A stretch of DNA of 7,142 nucleotides from Victivallales bacterium (GCA_019038735.1 JAHOYW010000274.1:1-7142); one strand, 5' to 3'; positions 1-6,309 are shown, numbered from the stretch's first letter. A program made the numbers and translations. Notes: generated by a model from the letters alone, not told the origin.

Positions 1-65
1 AAGCTACCCCATTCGAATTCTATTTTATCATTTTCTTTCTCGTTAAGTAGAATTGTTTTTCCCAT
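1..65 (-). CDS. N-terminal fragment of an unidentified protein (runs off left edge)
   Basis: A minus-strand reading frame starts with ATG at 65-63 and stays open to the window edge, giving 21 residues that begin MGKTILLNEKEND and end IEFEWGS. A good Shine-Dalgarno stretch (AAGGGG on the minus strand) lies a few bases upstream of the ATG, which supports a real start. The frame begins 66 nt downstream of the XRE/cupin regulator on the same strand, so the two may be co-transcribed and this could be a regulated target. The short fragment has no diagnostic motif. The FEWG segment faintly recalls the start of small stand-alone cupin proteins, but that is an impression and not an assignment. No separate strong promoter is visible in the 66-131 gap. 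Confidence 0.55.
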   Translation of the reverse strand, partial: MGKTILLNEKENDKIEFEWGS

Positions 66-131
66 GTTTTTCCCCTTTTTTTTGTTTTGTCTAACAGATT
101 TTAGGCTACTAGAAAAGTTTTAAAATATTTA

Positions 132-665
132 TCAATTCTCTGCAAATATGCCTAAATAGACAACTTTTGTCGTAATAGGTTGCAGGCAATGTTCTTCAAT
201 GGCATCAAAATATAATGAATCACCAGGTCCTAATGTGTATTCGACACTACCTACCTTATAATTCATACTCCCCTCCAAAATATAAACAAATTCTTCGCCG
301 CTATGAGAAAGCAATTTTTGTTTGACTTTACCTTTTTCAGCAACAAACATGAATGGCATAATTTTTTTATCCAAACGTTTTGACGCAAAAGTAAAGAAAA
401 AATATCCCATATCAGTTTTTGTTAGATTAGTAGCTTTTGCTGCTGGAGTAAAAACTGTTCCAACTTCATCAGTTTCTTCCAGTAGAGTTGTCAATGAAAC
501 TCCAAGTGCTTTGGCTATTTTAGAAATGGTTGCAACCGGAGGAGATGTTTTGGCAGATTCTATCTTTGATAACAAGCTTTTGCTAAAGCCACACATATCA
601 GATATTTCCTGTAACGTGCTACCATGCTGTTTTCTTATTTTTTTTATTCGTTGCCCAAGTTTCAT
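132..665 (-). CDS. XRE-family transcriptional regulator with C-terminal cupin sensor domain
   Basis: This 177-residue protein has the two-domain build of XRE/cupin regulators such as PuuR. Residues 3-62 form a lambda-repressor-like helix-turn-helix (GQRIKKIRKQ, then TLQEISDMCGFSKSLLSKIE, then ATISKIAKALGVSLTTLL). Residues 105-172 form a single cupin_2 barrel, with HSGEEFVYILEGS (121-133) as motif 1 and LGPGDSLYF plus H159 as motif 2. Such proteins bind an operator as dimers and sense a small metabolite in the barrel; the ligand cannot be predicted here. The frame extends upstream to an ATG at 710, but the start at 665 is preferred: it has an AAGGAAGG ribosome site 6 nt upstream, it begins exactly at the helix-turn-helix, and the upstream ATG lies inside the promoter and operator. 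An unidentified gene follows 66 nt downstream. Motif 1 keeps only part of the usual His/Glu metal set, so metal binding is uncertain. Confidence 0.93.
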   Translation of the reverse strand: MKLGQRIKKIRKQHGSTLQEISDMCGFSKSLLSKIESAKTSPPVATISKIAKALGVSLTTLLEETDEVGTVFTPAAKATNLTKTDMGYFFFTFASKRLDKKIMPFMFVAEKGKVKQKLLSHSGEEFVYILEGSMNYKVGSVEYTLGPGDSLYFDAIEEHCLQPITTKVVYLGIFAEN

Positions 666-681
666 ATACACCTTCCTTTTT
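666..681 (-). promoter_or_regulatory. Ribosome binding site deciding the regulator start
   Basis: Read on the minus strand, AAGGAAGG sits 6 nt before the ATG at 665. The upstream alternative ATG at 710 has no purine-rich site at the right distance and overlaps the -10 region and palindrome. This supports a 177-residue regulator over the longer 192-residue reading. Confidence 0.75.
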
Positions 682-695
682 GTTCTACAATGTTT

Positions 696-723
696 ATTAT
701 AATTCAACATTGTTGAATTGCAA
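696..723 (-). promoter_or_regulatory. Sigma-70-type promoter of the regulator gene
   Basis: On the minus strand a -35 element TTGCAA (723-718) is followed after 16 nt by a perfect -10 element TATAAT (701-696). Transcription would start near 690-689 and give a leader of about 25 nt before the ATG at 665. The spacer is almost wholly occupied by a 19-bp palindrome, so a dimeric repressor bound there would block RNA polymerase. Confidence 0.7.
701..719. promoter_or_regulatory. Candidate operator: perfect 19-bp palindrome in the promoter spacer
   Basis: AATTCAACA and TGTTGAATT are exact reverse complements around a single central T. The site overlaps the last base of the -10 element and the end of the -35 element of the regulator promoter. 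Odd-length palindromes of about this size are typical targets of dimeric XRE repressors, so autoregulation by the adjacent XRE/cupin protein is the simplest reading. That link is inference; the palindrome itself is plain in the sequence. Confidence 0.65.
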
Positions 724-890
724 TGAAAGAAAATAAAATTCAGCGATAAAAATTTTAAAAATCCCCCCTTTTATTGACTCTGAGGGGAAATATTAAATTT
801 TCAGTAGCTACTCAAATATTAAACATCCAAATAAAAGCGGTTGGTGAAACGAGCCATATGTGCATGACAACGAACCAAATTCCTTGCCTA

Positions 891-905
891 GAGGATATTC
901 TCCTC
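891..905. repeat. Short inverted repeat (5-bp arms)
   Basis: GAGGA and TCCTC flank a 5-nt spacer TATTC and can pair perfectly. It abuts and slightly overlaps the first copy of the 28-nt tandem repeat, so it may belong to the same element. No T-run follows, so it is not a terminator on the plus strand. Confidence 0.45.
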
Positions 906-957
906 GCTCGGAGCCATACCTGCTTTTTACTTCGCTCGGGGTCAAACCTGCTTTTTA
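904..957. repeat. Imperfect tandem duplication, 28-nt period
   Basis: Two units starting at 904 and 932 share 23 of 26 positions: TCGCTCGG, then a variable four- to six-base middle, then ACCTGCTTTTTA. The 28-nt period is not a multiple of three, so the copies read in different frames and a protein repeat is not being conserved. This argues for a DNA or RNA element rather than a coding remnant. Confidence 0.75.
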
Positions 958-971
958 GCTTTTTTGTATGA

Positions 972-1000
972 TTATTTTATGATTCTAAATCATAAAATAA
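972..1000. repeat. Perfect AT-rich inverted repeat (13-bp arms, 3-nt loop)
   Basis: TTATTTTATGATT (972-984) and AATCATAAAATAA (988-1000) are exact reverse complements around CTA. It forms a hairpin on either strand. There is no long T-run directly after it, and no gene ends next to it, so a simple terminator role is doubtful. It lies six bases before a GC-rich hairpin. Confidence 0.75.
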
Positions 1001-1006
1001 AATAAT

Positions 1007-1024
1007 GCCGGCCTAGAGACCGGC
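1007..1024. repeat. GC-rich hairpin, GCCGG/CCGGC stem
   Basis: GCCGG (1007-1011) pairs with CCGGC (1020-1024). In the minus-strand transcript the stem lengthens to about 7 bp through an added G-U and C-G pair, leaving a UCUA loop, followed by T-rich sequence. The stem stands out in an AT-rich surrounding and is followed on the plus strand by GCTCCCAGC. The look is that of an interspersed repeat unit; a minus-strand terminator is possible, but no minus-strand gene ends here. Confidence 0.55.
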
Positions 1025-1170
1025 GCTCCCAGCTTTTTCTTCTCTAGTTCGGGCTTGTCCAGAATGAAGACCAAATATGCCATTTAGACGCACATCGACT
1101 GGGTTTGGAATAAGTACGGACTACTTTTTTTCTTTTTTTAACTGCTCCTTACTCGAAAAACTCATTTTTT

Positions 1171-1197
1171 TTGCTATATTATTGTCTTAGTTATAAT
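1171..1197 (+). promoter_or_regulatory. Candidate promoter for the membrane protein-ileS unit
   Basis: A perfect -10 TATAAT lies at 1192-1197. The best -35 match is TTGCTA at 1171-1176, giving a short 15-nt spacer. Transcription would start near 1204, only about 14 nt before the ATG at 1218, with GAGAG as a modest ribosome site at 1207-1211. The very short leader leaves no room for a T-box or other riboswitch. Confidence 0.5.
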
Positions 1198-1217
1198 ATT
1201 TTAAATGAGAGCTGTTT

Positions 1218-1916
1218 ATGATTTATAAGATTTTGGCTTATATGCTTAATGTTTGGGAAGATTTTGTGGATTACATGATGATGGGATTTTATGCCCATGT
1301 TATCCCTGATTGGCGCTTTATTTTATGGGTGTTTCTGATTGGCACTTTTCTTTTGGGTAGTGCTTTTCTTACGGCGACGATTGCTGAATCGCGAAGACAT
1401 AAAATGAAATTTCATTTTATGCTTGGTCTGATTGCTCCATACATTTATCCTTTAGTTTTAGCTTTTCGCCTCAAGGTGGCTCAGGAAGCTATGGATATTG
1501 AAGATGAAATCGATCCGCTCAACAGCTTATCAAATTCTATGAGCGCAAGATTGAAAAATATTCAGGATGAACAACAAAGTAAAAGAGATAAAAAAATACA
1601 ACGTCTTGCTCCTAAAGAAGAAGCGGCTGAAGAAGAACAAAGGGAAGAAATTGTAGAAGAAACGGTAGTTGAGAATGAAGAAGTTGTTGAAGAAGCTTCA
1701 GTTTTTAATCAGCGTTATTTTCAAGAACTCGCGGTTGACAGTTCCGGCGCTAAGTCCGGCCCCTTCAATTTAGTTGTCTTGAACGGCACACGCTTTAAAA
1801 TTGCGCAGATAAAAAATATTCAAGTGGATATGGCAAGTTTTGAAGTTGAAGTCAAAGGTAAATTGAAGAATATTCGCATAAAATATGATAATATAGAAAG
1901 TTTTGAAAAAATATAA
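1218..1916 (+). CDS. Unrecognised two-helix membrane protein with acidic linker and C-terminal beta-rich domain
   Basis: I do not recognise this 232-residue protein. It has an N-terminal amphipathic segment (1-30), a transmembrane helix at about 34-56 (FILWVFLIGTFLLGSAF core), a basic loop ESRRHKMK (57-64), a second helix at about 66-84, then a charged stretch to 130. A glutamate-rich linker follows at 132-160. Residues 182-232 alternate hydrophobic and polar residues (LVVLNGTRFKIAQI, FEVEVKG, IRIKYDNIESFEKI) and resemble small Sm/SH3-like barrels that end in an I-x-x-x-x-I-x-S motif; this is inference. The basic loop suggests both termini face the periplasm, though the second flank is also basic. 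No signal peptidase site or catalytic motif is seen. The gene ends 17 nt before ileS, so co-transcription is likely. It could be an envelope scaffold, but no function is assigned. Confidence 0.85.
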   Translation: MIYKILAYMLNVWEDFVDYMMMGFYAHVIPDWRFILWVFLIGTFLLGSAFLTATIAESRRHKMKFHFMLGLIAPYIYPLVLAFRLKVAQEAMDIEDEIDPLNSLSNSMSARLKNIQDEQQSKRDKKIQRLAPKEEAAEEEQREEIVEETVVENEEVVEEASVFNQRYFQELAVDSSGAKSGPFNLVVLNGTRFKIAQIKNIQVDMASFEVEVKGKLKNIRIKYDNIESFEKI

Positions 1917-1933
1917 AATAACAGGAAATAACA

Positions 1934-4900
1934 ATGTTTGAACCAGTAAATAATCATCCTGCATTCGCGAAAATGGAAGAGGAAGTCTTAGAGTTTTGGG
2001 AAAAAAAACAGTGCTTTGAAAAATCTTTGGAAAATCGCAAAGATTGTGAAGAATTTGTTTTTTATGACGGTCCTCCATTCGCGACCGGATTACCGCATTA
2101 CGGACACCTGTTAGCGGGAACAATCAAGGACGTTATTCCTCGTTATCAGACTATGCGCGGCAAATATGTCGAACGTACTTTCGGCTGGGACTGTCACGGT
2201 TTGCCGGTCGAAAATGAGATGGAAAAAGAACTTGACCTGCGCGATAAAAAAGAGATTGAAAAATATGGCATCGGTAAATTCAATGAAGCTTGCCGGGGCA
2301 TAGTCCTGCGTTACACCGCCGAATGGGAACAGACTGTTAAACGCATGGGGCGCTGGGTTGATTTTAAAAACGGCTACCGCACTATGGATTTGAAATATAT
2401 GGAATCTATCTGGTGGGTGTTTAAACAATTATGGGACAAAGGTTTGGTTTACGAAGGACATAAAATACTGCCCTATTGCGCGCGCTGCGCGACTCCTTTA
2501 TCAAACTTTGAAGCCAATCAAGGTTATTCCGATGTTACTGACCCGGCAATCACTATCCGCTTCAAGTCTTTGGAAGAGAAAAATACCTATTATCTGGCAT
2601 GGACGACCACGCCTTGGACATTGCCCTCAAACCTTGGTTTAGCCGCTGGTGCTAAAATTGATTATGTAAAAATCAAGGACGGTGATGATACTTTAATCTT
2701 AGCGGAGTCCCGTCTTGGAGCGTATTATAAAGATGACGAAATGCCTGAGATTATCGCCAGATTCAAAGGTGTTGAGCTTGAAAATAAAACTTATGAACCA
2801 TTATTTCCTTATTTTAGCGAACTGTCCAAAGAGGGCGCGTTTAAAATTATTCTCGCTGATTATGTTAATACCGGAGATGGTACAGGTATAGTTCATACCG
2901 CTCCCGGTTTCGGTGAAGAAGACCATATTGCCTGTAAAGCTTACGGCATGCCGGAAGTCTGTCCGATTGACGAACATTGCTGTTTTACTTCGGAAGTTTC
3001 AGACTATGCGCACCGCCCGGTAAAAGATTGTGATAAAGACATTATGCGCCGCCTCAAAGAGGAAGGCAAATTAGTTCATCGCGGTTCTATCAAGCATAGT
3101 TATCCGCATTGCTGGCGTGATGACAGTCCTTTGATCTATCGTGCGATTTCCACCTGGTTTGTGGATGTCGGCAAGGTCAAAGAAAAGATGATTGCCGCTA
3201 ATCAAAAAATCAACTGGACTCCTGAGCATCTACAAAATGGACGTTTCGGTAAATGGCTCGAAAACGCTCGCGACTGGGCAATCAGCCGTAACCGTTACTG
3301 GGGTTCTCCTCTGCCGATTTGGCGCAATGAAGAAGGGGAAGTTATTTGTATAGGTTCGGTTGAAGAACTCGAAAAACTCAGCGGCAAAAAAGTCGATGAC
3401 ATACACAAGCATTTTGTTGATGATATTGAAATTCCTTCGCCGACCGGCAAATCGCCTCTGCGTCGTGTGGAAGAAGTCTTGGACTGCTGGTTTGAAAGCG
3501 GTTCTATGCCTTACGCGCAACAGCATTATCCATTTGAAAACAAAGAACATTTTGAGAAAAATTTTCCGGCAAACTTTATTGCCGAAGGGCTCGACCAGAC
3601 ACGCGGATGGTTTTACACGCTGGTTGTGTTGGGTGCGGCATTGTTTGACAAACCGCCATTCTCAAACGTTGTTGTTAATGGTTTGATTCTCGCTGACGAC
3701 GGACAAAAAATGTCTAAACGCAAGAAAAATTATCCTGACCCGAACTATGTTATTGATACTTATGGGGCTGATGCGATACGTTTATTTATGCTTGGCTCGC
3801 AAGTTGTCAGAGCGGAGGATCTCAAGTTTACTGAAGACGGCGTAAAAGATGTTCTGCGTTCTGTAATGATTCCGATGTGGAACGCTTATAGTTTCTTTGT
3901 AACCTACGCTAATGTGGATAAATGGGAAGCAAAAGAGGGCTCAAAGGGACCTGTTGCTCCAAGTAATCCATTAGACAGTTGGATTTTAAGCTCCTTAACT
4001 CAGATGGTCGAGGAAATCCAGGACGAAATGGATAACTATAATTTACAAAAAGCCGCGAATCGTTTTGAGAAATTTGTTGTGGATTTGACCAATTGGTACA
4101 TCCGCCGTAGTCGTCGCCGTTTCTGGCGCAGTGAAAATGATACTGACAAAGATGAAGCCTATGAGACTTTGCATTATGTTCTTTTGACTTTTGCTAAAAC
4201 CGCGGCTCCGTTTATTCCGTTCACTACGGAAATGATTTATCGCAACCTGCGGACGGCGGACATGCCGGAATCCGTGCATCTTTGTGATTACCCTGAAATT
4301 GACGTAAACCGTCGTGATGTTTATCTGGAAAATCAGATGGAAAGCACCATGACCGCGGTTTCACTCGGTCGTCATTTGCGTGCTCAGCACCAGATGAAAG
4401 TTCGTCAGCCGCTGGCAAAAGCCGTGATCGTCATCAATGACGAAAAAGTTCGCAAAATGCTTACGGAAACGTCTAATATCATTGCCGAAGAGTTGAATGT
4501 TAAATCTATTGAGTTCAGCGCGAATGAAGACGAAGTCGTTAACCGTTCGGCTAAAGCAAACTTCAAAGTGCTTGGTCCGAAGCTCGGTAAACTGATGAAA
4601 GAAGCCGCGGGGCAGGTAGCTAAACTCACTTCTGGCGATATCAGCAGTCTTGAATCCGGCGGAGTCGCGACTTTGACTTTCAGTGACGGTTCTGAATTGG
4701 AAATCGGCGCGGATGATTTGATGATTCAGCGTCAGGAAAAAGAAGGCATGACGGTTGCCAACGAGGGTGATATAACTATCGCGCTTGATACTAAACTTAG
4801 TCGTGAACTTGAGGAAGAGGGCTTTGCTCGTGAATTCGTCAGTCGTGTTCAAAATATGCGTAAAGATCAGGGTTTTGAAGTTTCCGACCGCATAATGGTC

Positions 4901-5065
4901 AAATATTCTCTGGATAGTGATTTTAAAGCTGCCTTAACTAATTTCAAAGATTACATCTGTAACGAAGTTCTCGCCGTAGAATTAGGCGAACAAACAGGTT
5001 TGACTAATGGAGTTGAATGTGAAATCAATCAACTTGAATGCCTGATAAAAATTAAAAAGAATTGA
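1934..5065 (+). CDS. ileS: Isoleucyl-tRNA synthetase, type 2 (eukaryote-like)
   Basis: This 1043-residue class I synthetase charges tRNA-Ile with isoleucine using ATP, in the cytoplasm. The Rossmann catalytic core shows the HIGH-class motif as GLPHYGHLLAG (H55, H58), WDCHGLPVE at 85-93, ISRNRYWGSPLPIW at 450-463 and KMSKR at 592-596. The CP1 editing domain, which hydrolyses Val-tRNA-Ile, is intact, with the Thr-rich segment TTTPWTLPSN (224-233) and HTAPGFGEED (321-330). The anticodon-binding region carries NWYIRRSRRRFW at 720-731, followed by a long C-terminal part with RQPL at 824-827. The PHYGHLLAGT signature and length, and the absence of the C-terminal zinc finger of type 1 enzymes, indicate the eukaryote-like IleRS2 class, which in known cases is much less sensitive to mupirocin. 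The start has AGGA 7 nt upstream. The frame appears intact, and 17 nt separate it from the membrane-protein gene. Confidence 0.98.
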   Translation: MFEPVNNHPAFAKMEEEVLEFWEKKQCFEKSLENRKDCEEFVFYDGPPFATGLPHYGHLLAGTIKDVIPRYQTMRGKYVERTFGWDCHGLPVENEMEKELDLRDKKEIEKYGIGKFNEACRGIVLRYTAEWEQTVKRMGRWVDFKNGYRTMDLKYMESIWWVFKQLWDKGLVYEGHKILPYCARCATPLSNFEANQGYSDVTDPAITIRFKSLEEKNTYYLAWTTTPWTLPSNLGLAAGAKIDYVKIKDGDDTLILAESRLGAYYKDDEMPEIIARFKGVELENKTYEPLFPYFSELSKEGAFKIILADYVNTGDGTGIVHTAPGFGEEDHIACKAYGMPEVCPIDEHCCFTSEVSDYAHRPVKDCDKDIMRRLKEEGKLVHRGSIKHSYPHCWRDDSPLIYRAISTWFVDVGKVKEKMIAANQKINWTPEHLQNGRFGKWLENARDWAISRNRYWGSPLPIWRNEEGEVICIGSVEELEKLSGKKVDDIHKHFVDDIEIPSPTGKSPLRRVEEVLDCWFESGSMPYAQQHYPFENKEHFEKNFPANFIAEGLDQTRGWFYTLVVLGAALFDKPPFSNVVVNGLILADDGQKMSKRKKNYPDPNYVIDTYGADAIRLFMLGSQVVRAEDLKFTEDGVKDVLRSVMIPMWNAYSFFVTYANVDKWEAKEGSKGPVAPSNPLDSWILSSLTQMVEEIQDEMDNYNLQKAANRFEKFVVDLTNWYIRRSRRRFWRSENDTDKDEAYETLHYVLLTFAKTAAPFIPFTTEMIYRNLRTADMPESVHLCDYPEIDVNRRDVYLENQMESTMTAVSLGRHLRAQHQMKVRQPLAKAVIVINDEKVRKMLTETSNIIAEELNVKSIEFSANEDEVVNRSAKANFKVLGPKLGKLMKEAAGQVAKLTSGDISSLESGGVATLTFSDGSELEIGADDLMIQRQEKEGMTVANEGDITIALDTKLSRELEEEGFAREFVSRVQNMRKDQGFEVSDRIMVKYSLDSDFKAALTNFKDYICNEVLAVELGEQTGLTNGVECEINQLECLIKIKKN

Positions 5066-5132
5066 ACATCGAACATCGAATGAAAAGAATAAAAAATCTT
5101 TTTCGTAACACGTAACGCGTAACACGCAGCAC
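5064..5132. repeat. Two heptanucleotide tandem repeat tracts between ileS and trpS
   Basis: The first tract is GAACATC twice (5064-5077) followed by a partial GAA, and its first copy overlaps the ileS stop codon. The second is CGTAACA, CGTAACG, CGTAACA and a degenerate CGCAGCA (5104-5131). Both have a 7-bp period but different units. Between them, AAAAGA (5083-5088) and TCTTTT (5097-5102) could form a weak AU hairpin. Comparable short tandem heptamers are known from cyanobacterial intergenic regions; a role here is unknown. Confidence 0.75.
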
Positions 5133-5149
5133 ATATAACGGAGTTATAT
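5133..5149 (+). promoter_or_regulatory. Inverted repeat presenting the trpS ribosome binding site
   Basis: ATATAAC (5133-5139) and GTTATAT (5143-5149) are exact reverse complements around a GGA loop. The trpS Shine-Dalgarno GGAG (5140-5143) is therefore held mostly in the loop, one base before the ATG. The stem is six A-U pairs and one C-G, so it is weak. It may tune translation initiation or be chance; the ribosome site itself, 7 nt from the ATG, is sound. Confidence 0.45.
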
Positions 5150-5150
5150 A

Positions 5151-6113
5151 ATGAGAGTACTTTCAGGTATACAGCCTTCAGGAATACCGCATATCGGTAA
5201 TTATTTTGGAATGATGCGTCCTGCTGTTGAGTTGCAGGAAGCAGGCGAGGCTTTTTTGTTTATCGCTGATTATCATTCATTGACTACTCAGCCTGATCCT
5301 AAATACTTGCGTGAGCAGGTCGAAGGTGTCGCTGTTGATTTTTTAGCTTGTGGTCTTAATCCTGAAAAAACTGTATTTTTCCGGCAGTCAGATGTTCCGC
5401 AGGTTACTGAATTAACCTGGATATTGAGTTCATTGATGACTGTTGGCGTACTTGAGCGCGCGCATAGTTATAAAGATAAAATTGCTAAAGGTTTTACTCC
5501 TAATGCCGGTTTATTCACTTATCCGGTATTGATGGCTTCTGATATTCTGATTTATCAATCAACTCTGGTTCCGGTCGGAAAAGACCAGAAACAGCATTTG
5601 GAAATAACTCGTGATCTCGCGATTAAATTTAATAATACTTACGGTGATACTTTCACGATTCCTGAATCGAGCATTCGCGAAAATGTTGCGGTTGTTCCCG
5701 GTATTGACGGTCAGAAAATGTCAAAAAGTTATGACAATACTATTCCAATATTCGCCGGCAAAAAAGCTACCCGTAAGACAATAATGAGTATCGTTACCGA
5801 CTGTAAAGAATTGGAAGAAGCCAAAGACCCGAAAAACTGTAATGTAGTCGCTCTGTTCAAGCTCTTTGCCAACGAAACTCAACTCAAGGCAATGAAAGAT
5901 AATTACTGTGCCGGAAACTATGGCTACGGACATGCCAAGCAAGAGCTTTTCGATGTGATGTGGGAATATTTCGAGCCAATGCGTCAGCGTCGCGAAGAGC
6001 TTGCCAATAATCTTGATTATGTCTGGGATATTCTCAATAAAGGTGGCGAAAGAGCTTCTGCTGAAGCCGAAAAGACCATGATAAAAGTAAGAAAGACTGT
6101 AGGTTTACGCTAG
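5151..6113 (+). CDS. trpS: Tryptophanyl-tRNA synthetase
   Basis: This 320-residue class I synthetase activates tryptophan with ATP and loads tRNA-Trp in the cytoplasm, normally as a homodimer. The N-terminus MRVLSGIQPSGIPHIGNYFG is typical of bacterial TrpRS, with the HIGH-class motif as HIGN at 14-17. YHSLTT lies at 41-46, VGKDQKQHLE (142-151) matches the conserved G-D-Q-x-Q-H block, and KMSKS is at 189-193. The length is close to the usual 320-340 and no frameshift is seen. The start follows GGAG by 7 nt. The gene lies 85 nt after ileS, with repeats but no strong terminator between, so it may be read from the ileS promoter, or from one I could not recognise. No trp leader peptide or T-box is visible. 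Confidence 0.98.
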   Translation: MRVLSGIQPSGIPHIGNYFGMMRPAVELQEAGEAFLFIADYHSLTTQPDPKYLREQVEGVAVDFLACGLNPEKTVFFRQSDVPQVTELTWILSSLMTVGVLERAHSYKDKIAKGFTPNAGLFTYPVLMASDILIYQSTLVPVGKDQKQHLEITRDLAIKFNNTYGDTFTIPESSIRENVAVVPGIDGQKMSKSYDNTIPIFAGKKATRKTIMSIVTDCKELEEAKDPKNCNVVALFKLFANETQLKAMKDNYCAGNYGYGHAKQELFDVMWEYFEPMRQRREELANNLDYVWDILNKGGERASAEAEKTMIKVRKTVGLR

Positions 6114-6138
6114 CAGTTAGACTCGCAACTACTTTTTT
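6113..6138 (+). terminator. Weak candidate Rho-independent terminator after trpS
   Basis: GCAGTT (6113-6118) can pair with AACTAC (6127-6132) except for one C-A mismatch, and six T residues follow at 6133-6138. The stem is short and low in GC, so termination would be inefficient. A second AU hairpin, TTTATC/GATAAA at 6146-6163, lies just downstream and may add to it. Confidence 0.35.
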
Positions 6139-6211
6139 ATAAAAATTTATCACGATAGATAAAAACAGCAGGAAGCTTGTAAGTGAATTCATTTTTTATA
6201 TTACAGCCTGA

Positions 6212-6238
6212 TTGATTATATTCAAGACATTCTATAAT
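6212..6238 (+). promoter_or_regulatory. Candidate promoter for the carbonic anhydrase gene
   Basis: A perfect -10 TATAAT lies at 6233-6238 with TTGATT at 6212-6217 as the best -35, a 15-nt spacer. Transcription would begin near 6245 and leave a leader of about 65 nt. A separate promoter fits the 196-nt gap after trpS. Confidence 0.5.
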
Positions 6239-6309
6239 ATAGAGTATTGCTTTTCTCTCCACAAGTGCTATTTTTAATAAATATCAAATTAATACCAGAG
6301 GACGCAACT

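Larger units (their letters stand above)
724..1168. other. Structured intergenic block without a convincing gene
   Basis: About 450 bases between the divergent regulator and the membrane-protein gene hold no gene I can support. The only short open frames lack ribosome sites or recognisable products. It is not featureless: it holds, in order, a small hairpin (891-905), a 28-nt tandem duplication (904-957), a perfect 13-bp AT hairpin (972-1000), a GC-rich hairpin (1007-1024) and a pyrimidine tract (1120-1139). The stretch is a patchwork of AT-rich and GC-richer pieces. It may be a decayed interspersed repeat element or a small RNA locus. No tRNA, 6S, SRP or tmRNA hallmark was found by eye. Confidence 0.6.

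Noticed and set aside
322..702. A 126-codon plus-strand frame opposite the regulator
   Set aside because: It is the antisense shadow of the XRE/cupin gene, whose domains and ribosome site are clear.
666..710. Longer regulator starting at ATG 710
   Set aside because: The added 15 residues are basic and unlike the family, and the start overlaps the -10 element and palindrome. The ATG at 665 has a strong ribosome site.
812..957. A minus-strand frame of about 46 codons, open between stops, through the tandem repeat
   Set aside because: It has no ATG or ribosome site, and the repeat copies read in different frames, so selection on protein sequence is unlikely. It could be a decayed remnant but I cannot support that.
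774..971. A 65-codon plus-strand frame with a TTG start
   Set aside because: It has no ribosome site, spans the out-of-frame 28-nt duplication and the start of the AT hairpin, and its translation has no recognisable features.
1041..1115. Possible tRNA or small RNA hinted by GTTCG at 1047-1051
   Set aside because: No acceptor or T-arm pairing can be built around it, and no anticodon arm is present.
1198..1217. T-box riboswitch for ileS or trpS
   Set aside because: The leader before the first gene is only about 14 nt, and the ileS-trpS gap shows no T-box sequence or antiterminator fold.
4361..4852. A 163-codon minus-strand frame inside ileS
   Set aside because: It lies wholly opposite the conserved C-terminal part of ileS and has no family resemblance; it is a shadow frame.
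6247..6309. Longer carbonic anhydrase starting at TTG 6247
   Set aside because: The region falls right after the likely transcription start and has no ribosome site, while ATG 6310 has AGAGGA at ideal spacing.
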